Made by a program: the position numbers and the translations under genes. A stretch of DNA of 64,000 bases, taken from positions 34,993,733 to 35,057,732 of the forward strand of contig JARWIR010000002.1 of assembly GCA_029959085.1 (NCBI GenBank), in the 5' to 3' direction. The notes under the pieces are model-generated. The model searched no databases. It was not told the origin of the DNA and was given only the letters and a program-made list of their open reading frames with translations. Source of the DNA: Nemophila menziesii. Its lineage: Eukaryota; Streptophyta; Magnoliopsida; Boraginales; Hydrophyllaceae. Below, in pieces: positions 11,921 to 24,200 of this stretch; within the stretch, counting starts at the first letter, position 1, and every line of letters begins with the position of its first letter.

Positions 11921-13258
11921 CAAAACAAAACAAAACAAGGGGTGGAAGTAAACGCAAGAACAACTAGAAGCTTAGCAAATAAACCTAAAGCAATTCTAAA
12001 GATAAATCTCATATAGCAAAACTTTAAGAACTAACATATACATACACTAATCATGCAAAATCAAACATAAACAATCTCAATCATAAAATTAAAGTTGCAA
12101 TGCTTGAAGGTTACACTTGTACTCATATCTGTATGATGGCTATAGGATGGTCATTAATCATAAATCGCTTTGAATGTTCCACCTAAATATTCCCTATCAA
12201 CAGAAGTATAAATTCACCATGTATTTAAGAATCAAGAGGTCTTTATGGTTTTAATATTAGCTTAAGGACGGTATGGATATATATTTGGTAAATTTGAAGT
12301 GAGCTTTTGGCTCTCTCCTCACTTACCATCCACATGTCCTCGAGCTTGAGTTACGCTCAAAAATGTTCTCACTCACCCATTTGACGCGCTAAAGTTGCGT
12401 CCCCAATGTAAACCCAAATAAATCTAAGATGATTCCCAAAAATATTCCACTTTGCCGATTTATTCAATTTTTTTCTTTCTTTTTATTTTCTTTTTCATTT
12501 CTTTTTTTTGTACAAGATACCCATGACCATCATTTTGATGTGAAAAGTCATGTCTCTTATATTTTTTTCTTTCTTTTTTTCTTTTTTTTTTTTTTTTTTT
12601 TTTTCAACTTTCGGCAAAGGGTTACAATAATATATCATCTTCATTTTTGTGCCTCAATACAAACACATATAATCCCTTCCCAATGTAAATTCCCAAATGC
12701 GGACCCTCCACCCCAAACTCAAGCTCGAGACAAGTCTCAGGGTTGTGATTCAAGTGCGGGTCATTTGGTCATGCCTAATAATCTAAAGGATAATGGGCTT
12801 ATATCGTGGCTACAAAAGAGAAGGCTTAAGGCTCAAAACTGGGCTAAGACGGATAAAATTATAATAAGGGATAGCAAGCTAAAAGGTTTCAAATGGCTAA
12901 CAAAGAACTGCCCCTATCATTTTCCTAAGTACATAGCTTGTCTTTAGTTCATATCTAGGTGGGTTCTCTACTAATTAAGATTTCACGTTCTACACACCAA
13001 ACATATTCCTTAAGTACAAGCTTACTTCATTTGCATTGTTCATTAATTTTTCCTATCAATTACCTATGTTCGCATGCAATTGTAAGTGCGTTCTATATCA
13101 ATCCCTAAAGTCCACTATTTACTATCATAGATTCATCAAAAGTATGCTTAAAGGGACATTTAAAATCTTCTATAGTCAAACGCAACTCCGAAAATTATTT
13201 TTATTGAAAGCAAATAAAACATATAACACATAAAAATTTGGATGAGGCAACGAACCCC
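11921..13258 (-). other. 3' untranslated region of B
   Basis: Non-coding DNA between the env-position ORF and the PPT. It holds another PPT-like motif at 12710-12722 and a long T tract (about 12560-12604). Where A has CCGGG palindromes, B has an inverted pair CATGAC/GTCATG (about 12522-12553). A long plus-strand frame across the T tract is an artefact of low complexity. Confidence 0.75.
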
Positions 13259-13295
13259 ACCCCAAACTCAAAAATGAGTCGTGTCCCCACGACTC
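13259..13295 (-). promoter_or_regulatory. Hairpin plus PPT-like motif after B env-position ORF
   Basis: On the minus strand, hairpin GAGTCGTG-ggga-CACGACTC (13276-13295) is followed by TTGAGTTTGGGGT (13259-13271). The same pair sits at the equivalent place in A, D, E and F. Role unknown. Confidence 0.8.
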
Positions 13296-13361
13296 GAAAA
13301 GACTCAACGCAATAAAAATAAACTAAACTAACTAAAACGAGAAAGGGATAGAAAACGTATC

Positions 13362-14692
13362 TTAACCAGCACGAGGCTGGTTATCGGTGTTGCGTCCACG
13401 AACTTTCTCCTGTGTAAGAATACCATAGGTGGCGTGTTGAATTGTGCTCACCCCCATTAACATGTTTCGGAGAAGTTCTAACTCTTTTGTAACGTTTCCT
13501 AAAGACGCAATCATCTTCACTTGGTTCTCTTCTAACACCTTCACTTTAGCTTCCAACTCATCAGTTGTATGCATCTTCTTCTTTGGAGGAGCTCTAGGAT
13601 TCCTTGTTGCTTTAACCACTTCATCATGAATATTCTTGATCAAAGTTAAACCCATGCTCTCACACACTACAACACGATCAATCTCTGCGTCTTTACGCGG
13701 AACCTTTGCGTCTAAACACAAAGTAGTGACGGTACAAGGAAATTTGAGATTTTGTTGTGAAGTAGGAATTTTAGCAAATTCCATGATGGTATCATATATC
13801 ACACGAGCAACATCCATGGGTTTCTCCTCAATAATACATTTAATGAACAAAAGATGCTCCTTCTTCACTTCCGATATGTGCTAACTCCGAAGAAGGTAGG
13901 GATTATGAAACGTGACCAAATCTTAGCACATGGTAGCAAGTTACTACTATACATCTGTCCAGGATATCTCTCTCCTTCGGGAATTGGGTGGGCCCCATCA
14001 ACAATCACTTTCCCCCAAAGGGATTCATAATCAAACGAAGGCTCTTTAAGAGATTCTTGAAACGGACATATTCCGGAAAACTTGGGTAACTTCAATGATT
14101 TACGAATAAGCTCAACGGAGAAAGGAACTACCTTTTTGCGAATTATAACAGCTTCTTTTGAGAAGGCGATTCCTTCATAAAAATCTCGCACCAAGGTAGG
14201 AATATACTCAAGCTTCCTTTCTCTCAATTCCTTCCAACCCAATTTATCACAAGTAACACCATAATCTTTATAAGCACTAGTCATAATACCTTTAGGAAGA
14301 TTCATCTCCTCACCAAACTTCAAAAATTCAATTCGATCACGAACCTGAGTATCCCAAGGAACGAAGACTCTCTTAGGCTTTTGAGCCCAAGCTTTCCTAC
14401 GCGGAGCTTTCGGTTGTTGCACTGGTTCTTCGGGAACTTCTTGTTCAGCTTCTTCGATCTCTTCTTCAACTTCTTCCTCACTTTCTTCATCACTCTCATC
14501 AATTAACCTGCTCTTTTTCGGATTAGCCTTACTCGGATTCTCTTTTCGTTTCGGAGCAATTTGGTTTTGGACAGTCTTTTTGGATCGCGAATCCGGAATC
14601 TCAATTGCTTGGTCTGGGCTAGCTCCAACAGTGTTCCTGTTTCTTGGTATGTTTCTTCGATAGTTACACATGGAATCGGTTCTGTTAGTCAT
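13362..14692 (-). pseudogene. Element B env-position ORF, frameshifted
   Basis: Two overlapping frames (14692-13865 and 13868-13362) together correspond to the 438-codon ORF of A. The first part has the shared MTNRT start, an acidic stretch (Glu-rich, about residues 65-90) and a conserved core ('RIEFLKFGEEMN', 'VPFSVELIRKSLKLPKFSG', 'PIPEGERYPGQMY', 'WSRFIIPTFFG'). The second part has the rest of the core and a heptad-like helix ending in QPRAG. The break, a small deletion near 13875-13890, lies just after the FFG motif. I see no signal peptide or membrane segment. The core resembles the 'putative plant transposon protein' domain found beside Athila-type elements; function unknown. Sequence is nearer to E than to A or F. 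Confidence 0.8.
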
Positions 14693-15150
14693 CTCTTTTC
14701 ACCCCAAACTCAAAACTTCAAATAGAGAAAAAGCTAGAGAAAAGCTTTGAAATTTGATGTTGTGAGGCTTAAAACTTGAAGAACTAGGTGTTATATGAGA
14801 CGGGTTAAGGTTATTTGAGAGAGATTTTGAAAGAATTTGGATTAATTTCAAGGTTGGGAGAGAGAAATTTTTGGAGAAAAGGTGAAATTTGATGATGTTT
14901 TGGAGAAGCTATGAGTTGATTTTGTGTTTTTGTGATGATAGAAGGCTGGATTTGATGATTTTATAGTTGTTTGTTGATGATTTTCGGAGTAGGTGGAGGC
15001 AAGAATTCGGATTATAAGGTTTGGCTTGGAAAAGAGGCAAAAAACTAGGTTTAATGAAGTTAAAACCGCCTCTCGTAACAGCTGGCCGGTATGCCTTCGG
15101 ATTCGCCGGTATACCGGCCGATCCGCCGGTATGCCGGCCGAGAGGTCGGC

Positions 15151-15190
<40 letters not shown>

Positions 15191-15756
15191 TCAAAACGCA
15201 AGTGCATTGCGTCGTCGCTGACGCAATGGTCAGGGAATTTGAAATCCTTGACCGGCTAGCCGGCGGATTCGCCGGTATGCCTGTGAAATCTCGATGGCGC
15301 ATTTGATGACGCAGCAACCTTGCGTCATCGCTGACGCAAGGACCAGAACATTCTTCCTCGTTGGCCGGCTAGCCGGCGGATTCGCCGGCATGCCGGTGCT
15401 TTCTCGCTGGCGCGAATGAAGACGCAGCATTGCTGCGTTGTCGCTGACGCAGTGGTCAGGGAGTTGGGGTCTACCTGCTCGTTTGGCCGGTATGCCGGCT
15501 AGCTCGCCGGCTAGCCGGTCAAACCTGCTGTGGACTTCAATTTTTCTCCGTTTTTCCATCGTTTGACCCCAAACTCATGACCATTATACCCCTGAAATCA
15601 TCAAAAACAAACACCCTTCCTCATTTCTTAAAAATAAAACTAAAATAAACGAAAACTTTAACTAATATACACTACGGAAATTGAAATACTTAAACTAATA
15701 TACAAGAAATTGGCTTTTGTTTAACGTCGTTAAGCTCGACGGGTTACCTCGTGCTT
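14693..15756 (-). other. Pol-env spacer of B with palindromic GC array
   Basis: Non-coding. From 15085 to 15525 there is a GC-rich array of palindromic cores (CCGGCTAGCCGG, CCGGTATACCGG, CCGGTATGCCGG) with major units about 113-120 bp apart (15252, 15365, about 15485). A 33-base T tract (15155-15187, A tract in B's sense) interrupts it. PPT-like motifs lie at 14701-14713 and 15566-15578. The corresponding spacer in A has the same plan with different cores. Confidence 0.8.
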
Positions 15757-18700
15757 CTAAGGAGCTTCGAGGAGGTACATGACCTCTCCGGGATGTGGGT
15801 CTTTTGCACGATCGGTGTCTTCACCTCCATGATAAATTTTTAAACGATGACCGTTCACCATAAATGTACGGTACTCAAGTGGATGTTCTATCTCTATAGC
15901 TCCATGAGGTGTAACCTTGGTTACAATGTAAGGACCCGACCACTTCGATCTTAATTTCCCCGGATAATTACTGAACTTCGAATTATATTTCAACACTCTT
16001 TGTCCCACTACAAAGTTCTTCTCTCGAATTCGATTATCATGCCATCTCTTAGTATTTTCTTTATAAAGCTTAGCATTTTCATAAGCATGTAATCTAAATT
16101 CATCAAGCTCATTAAGTTTCATCATTCGACTTTCACCAGCTAGTGTAGGATCTAAATTTAACTTTGCAATAGCCCAATATGCACCCATTTCTAACTCAAG
16201 AGGTAAGTGACAAGCCTTACCATAAACCATTCGATACGGAGAAGCACCTACGGGGGTTTTGAAAGCAGTTCGATATGCCCAAAGTGCATCATCTAATTTC
16301 ATAGACCAATCTTTTCTTGTAGGACCAACGGTTTTCTCTAAAATAGATTTTACCTCACGATTTGATACTTCGGCTTGACCATTGGCTTGTGGATGATAAG
16401 CGGTAGATACACGATGTCTGACTCCATATTTCTCTAGAACAGTCTTCAAATACTTATTAACGAAATGAGTACCTCCATCGCTAATAATCACCCTTGGAGT
16501 TCCATGTCTAGTGAAAATATGTGATTTTAAGAACTTAATCACCACTCTAGAATCATTGGTAGGTAAAGCCACCGCTTCTACCCACTTAGACACGTAATCA
16601 ACAGCTAATAAGATGTAGAGGTTACCATTTGACGGAACGAACGGACCCATAAAATCTATACCCCAAACATCGAATATTTCAACTTCTAACACATTATTAC
16701 GTGGCATCTCATCCCTCTTGGATATGTTTCCGGTAAATTGGCATCTATTACATCTTTTAGTATATTCATGACAATCTTTTATAATAGAAGGCCAATAGAA
16801 CCCAGATTGTAATACCTTAGCAGCAGTTCGATCTCCTTTGAAATGTCCACCGTAAGGTGAATCATGACACCCAGCTATAATCGCCTCAATTTCTTCCTTG
16901 GCTACGCATCTTCTTACCATCTGATCAGCACACACTTTGTAAAGGAACGGATCCTCCCAAAAGAACTGTCTTGCACGGTGAGCTAATCTTTTTCTCTCTT
17001 GATAAGTTGAACCTTCAGGAAAGGAACCACTTACCACTAAGTTTGCAATATCCGCGTACCAAGGGGCTTCATAGTCACGAACTTCGAATAGATTCTCATC
17101 AGGAAACTCTTCTCTAACCGCTTCAGTACCACTATTCAACTCTGAACCTTCTAATCTCGATAGATGATCTGCAACCTGATTTTCGCACCCTTTTCTATCC
17201 TTGATCTCTAAATCGAACTCTTGAAGCAATAACACCCATCTGATTAACCTTGGTTTAGCATCCTTCTTCTCCATAAGGTATCGAATCGCTGAATGATCTG
17301 TATAGACAATAACTTTCGCTCCAAGAAGATAAGAGCGAAATTTATTGAATGAGTACACAACCGCTAGCAACTCCTTTTCTGTAACTGTATAATTAATCTG
17401 AGCACCATTAAAAGTTTTACTAGCATAATAAATCGAATGAAAAACTTTCTCTTTTCTTTGTCCTAATACAGCTCCCATACATAAATCACTCGCATCACAC
17501 ATAACCTCAAACGGTAAATTCCAATCTGGAGGCACTACTATAGGAGCAGAAATAAGCTTTTCTTTAATTGCTTTGAAAGCCGCTAAACAAGCTTCATCAA
17601 AAAGGAATTTGGAATCCTTTTCAAGTAAGTTGCATAACGGTTTCGCAATCTTAGAAAAATCTTTGATAAATCGCCTATAAAAGCCAGCATGGCCTAGAAA
17701 ACTTCTTACCCCTTTAACAGAAACAGGAGGGGGAAGAGTTTTAATTACCTCAATCTTCGCTCTATCGACTTCCAATCCAACACTCGAAATTTTGTGACCC
17801 AGAACAATACCTTCGCGAACCATGAAATGACATTTCTCCCAGTTTAAGACCAAATATGTTTCTTTGCATCTGATTAACACTTTCTCCAAATTGTCTAAGC
17901 ACTTATTAAAATCATCACCAAATACAGAGAAATCATCCATAAACACTTCAAGAAAGTTATCGATCATATCCCAGAAGATGGCCATCATGCATCTTTGAAA
18001 AGTAGCAGGAGCATTACACAACCCAAATGGCATTCTACGATATGCAAAAGTACCAAAGGGGCATGTAAATGTTGTTTTATGTTGATCTTCTGGAGCCACG
18101 TAAATTTGATTATACCCAGAATAACCATCCAAGAAGCAATAGTACTCTCTTCCGGCTAATTTGTCTAACATCTGATCTATGAAGGGCAAAGGGAAATGAT
18201 CTTTTCTGGTGGCCTTGTTCAGCTTCCTATAATCCATGCAAACTCTCCATCCAACTACCGTTCTTGAAGGAATCGCTTCATTTTTATCATTAAGAACTGT
18301 TGTCATTCCTCCCTTCTTCGGTACACACTGAACCGGACTCACCCATTCACTACTCGAAATGGGGTAAATAATCCCCGCATCTAAAAGTTTAATCACCTCT
18401 TTCTTCACCACATCCTTCATAGCGGGCATTAACCTTCTTTGACCTTCAACTGAGCGTGCGTTAACATCTTCAAGTATGATTTTGTGTTGACAATAGGATG
18501 GACTAATGCCTTTGATATCAGCAATTGTCCAACCTATTGCTTCTTTGTTTGCTCTTAACACACGCAACAGTTTATCTTCTTGAGGACCTGTTAAATTAGC
18601 TGAAACAATAACAGGTAGAGTTTCATTAGTACCTAAATACGCATACCTCAAGTGTGCTGGCAATGGTTTTTCTTCCAATTCCGGAGGAGATTCAATTGAA

Positions 18701-19507
18701 GGCTTCTTTTTAGGTACAATCTCCCCCGGTTCTCTCACAGGTTCATAGGCAGGACGCCTGTACCTCGGATTTTCAGAATTTAGAGCTGCTATTGTTTCAG
18801 TAAGCTCCTCCATCATCTCAGGTGAATCTAATGTTAAAGCAGCCTGTAAGATATCATCAAAATTTAAACAATTAAATACCTCTTGCGATGCTTGCTCTAC
18901 TACATCCATTCTGAAGCAATCTTCCTGAGAATCTGGGAATTTCATAGCTCGAAATACATTGAATTTCACTTCTTCATCTTGTATCCTCATTGTTAATTCT
19001 CCATTTTCTACATCGATCAATGTTCTCCCTGTAGCTAGGAATGGTCTACCCAAAATAATGGGGACATTTCTATCTGCATTGTATTCAAGGATTACAAAAT
19101 CAACAGGAAATATAAGTGTACCTGCCTTAACAAGGACATCCTCAATGCGGCCTTCAGGATGCGCAAGAGACCTGTCCGCCATTTGCAAGACCATAGAAGT
19201 GGGTCTTGCGTTTCCAATTTTTAGCTTATCAAATATCGACTTGGGCATCAAATTGATGCTAGCTCCCAAGTCACATAGCGCCTTTCCTTTCCATTCTTCC
19301 CCAATTGATATGGGAATCGTGAAACTCCCCGGATCAACCAACTTCGGAGGTAATTTACTTTGACAAATCGCGCTACACTCTTCTGGAAGACCAATCATCT
19401 CGTTATCACAATAGGGCCTTTTGTTAGTGAGGGCCCTCTTCAAAAACTTAGTGTATTTCGGAATATCTCGAATCGCCTCAAGTAACGGGATATTAATACT
19501 TAGACCC
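15757..19507 (-). CDS. Element B Pol half: protease, RT, RNase H, integrase
   Basis: Open frame from the A insertion point to its stop at 15757, with no internal stop. Domains in order: protease with DLGAS, RT with FMDDF (about 17930-17943) and the '[14 protein letters not shown]' region, RNase H ('MCDASD', 'TEKELLAVV', 'YTDHSAI'), integrase zinc finger (HHCC), catalytic core with 'GIDFMGPF', 'ISDGGTHF' and '[10 protein letters not shown]', and a C-terminal GPY motif. These would copy the element RNA into DNA and insert it. Near-identical to A's Pol. The upstream gag part is at 32310-34215, and the frame is in register across the A insertion, so the protein was intact until A arrived. As it stands it is cut off from its start and promoter. 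Confidence 0.95.
19503..19507. other. Target duplication GACCC, left of A
   Basis: GACCC directly precedes A's LTR; the second copy is at 32310-32314. Confidence 0.97.
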
Positions 19508-20060
19508 TGATGTCTCCCTAATTGTTCTTATTTTAGACCCTTAGGAGACATCATTTTTGGTGTTTATTTAATTAATTCGATAGACTTTTGAATGAAATAT
19601 GCAATAATTCGGATTTCCCTTTTTATTTCTAGCATTTTTTGAATTATTAAACTTTTGCGCATAATATTGGTATTTTTAGTGTAAAGTTTACAGGTTTTTA
19701 GATGTTAGCTAGGAAAGGAATCCGAAGATAAAGTCAAAGATCAAAAGATAGAGTCAAGACTTTAAGAGAAATCCCAAAGATTTTATTTTAGAGCTGAAAA
19801 TCCATTTTCCAGGCCCTTGATTGCTGTTTTCGAGGTACTTAAGAGCTGATTGAGCCGCTGACCTTTGAAGAGAAAACATTCCTTATCGAAGTACGGAACT
19901 TTAGCAACTGGAATGAGGTCAATCGGAGTTGTAACGCATCGGGAAAAGCAGTTTTAGTGGAGGCCTGTCATCAGTTACGGGATTTTGGGCTTAAAGAGTG
20001 GGCTTGGACATTTAATTAGGCTTTTAATTTCTGGTCCAAGCCCTAATCCGTTTTTCTTAT

Positions 20061-20068
20061 TATAAAAG
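20061..20068 (+). promoter_or_regulatory. TATA box of element A
   Basis: TATAAAAG, 553 bases into the LTR; the identical box in the 3' LTR is at 31300-31307. It is the only good TATA match upstream of the long leader. Confidence 0.75.
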
Positions 20069-20500
20069 GAGGTCTGGACTTCTATTTTGCAGACAATTCA
20101 CTTTCCACAAGATTAAAAAACACCAGAGAAGCTACAGCAGGAAGAAGGGAGAAGCTACAAGAGCTGGAGTGGGTCTATAACTCCGTTCGTAGTCATTCTG
20201 ATTCCGAAAATTAGGTTTTTCTTATATTTTAATTTTGTAATGAATATGAATTCCATTTCTTTTTATTTAGTTTTTAATTTTAATATGAGCTAAATTTCCA
20301 TTAGTGCTTGAGAACAAAACAATGGGTGAATCTTGAATTTATTATTATAACGAATGTTGAATTTGGGTTTTTATTGAATTAAATTAAATTAGGGCTGTTA
20401 CTCTTTTCGACAATTTGTGAATGTTTACTGATTTTAGAGTCGCGAACTAAAATTAGGTATTAGTATCTAAGCTATTCCATATATGTGGCGTATGGATCAT

Positions 20501-20685
20501 CCTGACGGGGGGTTTAGGTACAGAAATAATTGTTCAATCTAGGATAAAAACTATTGATTCTGACGAACTTAGTTAATCCTAGGGCCAATGTGGTAATAAA
20601 TCTTAATCATCCAACGGTGGATCATATTTACCCTGACGGGACTAGTGACACTTTAGGATCGCCTTATAGTCCACCCTGACGGGGG
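20501..20685 (+). promoter_or_regulatory. Cluster of four TGACG motifs in A's R/U5
   Basis: Three copies of CCTGACGGG (20501, 20632, 20675) and one TGACGAAC (20561). TGACG is the core bound by plant TGA-type bZIP factors. The cluster is kept in every LTR in the window, but it lies downstream of the inferred start, so an RNA role is equally possible. Confidence 0.45.
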
Positions 20686-21076
20686 TATAAGGATATTAGA
20701 ATCCCGACCATTGTAATTGACTGATTTAACCCTTAAACAACATAAGTTAGAAAGTAAAATTAGGAGGATCCTTGCGTTCTTGAGTACTACATCTCATATT
20801 GCGTTTTCATACATTTTACTTGCGTCTTATCTTTTACTTGCATTATTATTTTATCTTTCATTTAGTTATAATAAACAAAACCAAAACAAACAATTTATTG
20901 TCTTTTATTTTCATAAGTGCATCAATCACTATTTGCATAAACATTGTGATCAACCATCCGTCCTTGGAACGAATCTGATTATCAGAATTACTACTTGGGA
21001 CAACCGTACACTTGCGGTTGTGGTTCGATTATTATTTGCATTTATTTTTAGAACACACAAAGGACCACCAAGTTTT

Positions 21077-21094
21077 TGGCGCCGCTGCCGGGGA
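21077..21094 (+). promoter_or_regulatory. Primer-binding site of A (tRNA-Asp)
   Basis: TGGCGCCGCTGCCGGGGA, 6 bases after the LTR, is complementary to the 3' end of plant tRNA-Asp apart from one clear mismatch. tRNA-Asp priming is characteristic of Athila elements. The following 'cggtagcgtgtgacc' is conserved in B, C and D. Confidence 0.9.
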
Positions 21095-21204
21095 CGGTAG
21101 CGTGTGACCACGGTGTTTATCCTTTAGTGATAAGTGCATTTATTTTATTTTATCAGTTTTACGCTTTTTGTTTGTTAGCTTTTTCAGGTTTTTAGGTTTG
21201 GTGT

Positions 21205-24200
21205 ATGCGAAGAAGGCTATTCAAGGATCTAGAGCCAACACCTCCGATCCTTAGTAATCCAGAATCGTTGATCAGACTTGCGAACAGAAGAAGAAGAGAA
21301 CGAGAAACTTTAGAAGTAGAAGAATTAAGTAACAGAATGGAGAATATCATTATTCAAGGTCAACAGAATGGACAAGGCCAGTTAGATGCAAATGGCCAAC
21401 CTTTAGCTCCAGGCGTTATTCCTCAAGTTCAACCACTAAATCCTAACCCTCCAGTCCAGATAGTGATGAATCATGATCCGTGGTTCACTAATGGCCCTCC
21501 AGAAGTTCCATTCCGCGCTCCAGCTATAGGAGTAGGTGCTCCAGATATTAATGTTCCGAGATTCCGTCCAGATCCGGGTATGCTAGCTCAGTTCCAAAAC
21601 TTTGGAAATTTTCGCGGAAGACCATCGGAAGATCCTCTTAGAGCGGTACAAAAATTTAAGCAGATATGTGATTCTTATATCACACAAGGGGTTTCAAGAG
21701 AACAGATGTATTTTGCTGCTTTCAAATTCTTTGTCATTGATGGAGCAAGTGAATGGCACGATACGCAAGATCCTACGAGGATTACTAATTGGGACCAATT
21801 AGAAATCGCTTTCTTTGACAGGTATTACCCAAGTAACATGAGGTTAGATGCTGAACTAGAATTGACACAATTCCGTCAAGAGTATGAGGAAACTGTGGGT
21901 AGGAGTTGGACAAGATTTCAGATGTGTTTGCGTAAAGTTCCTAATCATGGCTTTTCAGAACAACAACAGTTAAAGATCTTTTATAGAGGCCTTGATGGAA
22001 TTTCGAGAGAGAAGTTGGATACACTATGTGGAGCAGGTTTTCTTCAAGTTCAACCCGCTCATGCCAAGATCATTTTAGAGAGAACAGTCAAGAATGAAGT
22101 TGGGTGGAGCTCAGTAAGAACACCAGTCAAGGGAGTAAATAATGTTGACATAGAAGAGAAATTTGCTACGTTTGAGAATAAGATCCAGAATACCATAGAG
22201 CAACAATTGAAGCAGCTTACTCTAGCTGTGACAGAAGGATTTTCGGGTAAGAAGGTAGTTGTGCATGCTGCACAAGAAGTTTATATGTGTTCAATTTGTA
22301 AGGTAGATGATCATGATGAGGAAAGTTGTCCGAATAATCAAGAATCAGTGAATTTTATGTCCAACAGAGGTAATTTTAATTCGAGTGGTAATGGATATCA
22401 ACCTAACAGAAACCATCCTGGGTTTCAATATTCGAATCCTAATGGGGCAGCCAATCCTACATATGCGTATCAGCCGCGTCCCCAAGGTAACAACTATAAT
22501 CCTAGACCACAAAACAATTATCAAGGAGGACAGAATCAGAATACTTATGTACCAAGACAAGCTCCTCAGAATACTTACGATGAAACGCTAAACCAGAAAG
22601 CTTTACCTGCACATCCACAAGAAGGGGTACTCACCCTTCAGAAAACTGTTGAAAATTTGATTGCTCTACAAGCACAAGCGATGGAACGTCAGAACGCTGC
22701 AATAGAAAGACAAAATGCAGCTGAAGCAAATATGAAGATGTTCCAGAATCAGCTGAGTCAAATCAGTAAACAGCTCAATCAACGTCCACAAGGACAACTT
22801 CCAAGCGATACCGAAAATCCATCACAACGTGAAGATTGTAAAGCTGTTACCTTGAGAAGTGGTAAGAACCTTCTCCCACCTCCTTTTCCCGTTATGAAAG
22901 AGAAAGAAGTTCCAAGAAAAGAAAAGGAAGAAAATGAGAAAGAAAATGAGAAGGAAGATGAAGTTGAAGAAATAGTAAGGCCAAGAGAGGCTTCGAAGAA
23001 GAAAGATGATAGTATGGTAAATCGCCCTCCACCACCGTTTCCATCGCGAGTTCAGAAAAAGGGTGATATGGGTGATTTTCAGAAATTCTTCAATAGAGTG
23101 AGGGGTTTGAGTATTAATATTCCGTTACTTGAGGCAATTCGAGATATTCCTAAGTATACGAAGTTTTTGAAGAGGGCCCTCACTAATAAAAGGCCCTACT
23201 GTGATAATGAGATGATTGGCCTTCCTGAAGAGTGTAGTGCGATTTGCCAGAGCAAATTACCTCCGAAGTTAGTTGATCCGGGGAGTTTCACGATTCCCAT
23301 ATCGATTGGAGAAGAATGGAAAGGAAAGGCACTATGCGATTTGGGGGCAAGCATCAACTTGATGCCCAAGTCAGTCTTTGATAAGCTTAAAATTGGAAAC
23401 GCAAGACCTACCTCTATGGTCTTGCAAATGGCGGACAGGTCTCTTGCTCATCCTGAAGGCCGTATTGAGGATGTCCTTGTTAAGGCAGGTACACTTATAT
23501 TTCCTGTTGATTTCGTAATTCTTGAATACAATGCAGATAGAAATGTCCCCATTATTTTGGGTAGACCCTTCCTAGCTACAGGGAGGACATTGATCGATGT
23601 AGAGAATGGCGAATTAACAATGAGGATACAAGATGAGGAAGTGAAATTCAATGTATTTCGAGCTATGAAATTCCCAGATTCTCAGGAAGATTGCTTTAGA
23701 ATGGATGTAGTAGAGCAAGCATCGCAAGAGGTATTTAATTGTTTAAATTTTGATGATATCTTGCAGGCTGCTTTGACATTAGATTCATCTGAGATGATGG
23801 AGGAGCTTACAGAAACAGTGGCAGCTCTCAATTCTGAAAATCCGAAATATAGGCGTCTTGCCTATGAACCTGTGAGAGAACCGGGGGAGATTATTCCTAA
23901 AAAGAAACCTTCAATTGAATCTCCTCCGGAGTTGGAAGAAAAACCATTGCCAGCACACTTGAGGTATGCTTATTTGGGTACTAATGAAACTCTACCTGTT
24001 ATTGTTTCAGCTAATTTAACAGGTCCTCAAGAAGATAAACTGTTGCGTGTGTTAAGAGCCAACAAAGAAGCAATAGGTTGGACAATTGCCGATATCAAAG
24101 GCATTAGTCCATCCTATTGTCAACACAAAATCATACTAGAAGATGTTAATGCACGCTCAGTTGAAGGTCAGAGAAGATTAATGCCAGCCATGAAGGATGT

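Larger units (their letters stand above)
19508..21070 (+). repeat. 5' LTR of element A (1563 bp)
   Basis: TGATGTCTCC...GGACCACCA. A TATAAAAG box at 20061-20068 places the likely start of transcription near 20090-20100, giving a U3 of about 580 bp and an unusually long R/U5 of about 970 bp. Four TGACG cores lie downstream of that (20503, 20561, 20634, 20677). Near the 3' end is a hairpin ACAACCG-8-CGGTTGT (about 21001-21022). Confidence 0.97.

Noticed and set aside
12429..12947. 172-codon plus-strand open frame
   Set aside because: It crosses a poly-T tract in B's 3' untranslated region, on the antisense strand, and has no homologue frame in A, D, E or F.
13862..13890. Programmed frameshift in B's env-position ORF
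   Set aside because: A and F read through this place in one frame, and B lacks bases relative to them with no slippery heptamer, so a plain deletion is the simpler reading.
14993..15559. Several overlapping frames with Arg/Pro/Gly repeats around B's array
   Set aside because: Both strands are open because of the palindromic GC repeats; the products are not conserved in the matching spacer of A, D or F.
20717..21100. 127-codon frame in A's LTR (also at 31956)
   Set aside because: It runs across the LTR end and PBS, is not preserved in the other LTRs, and has no domain-like composition.
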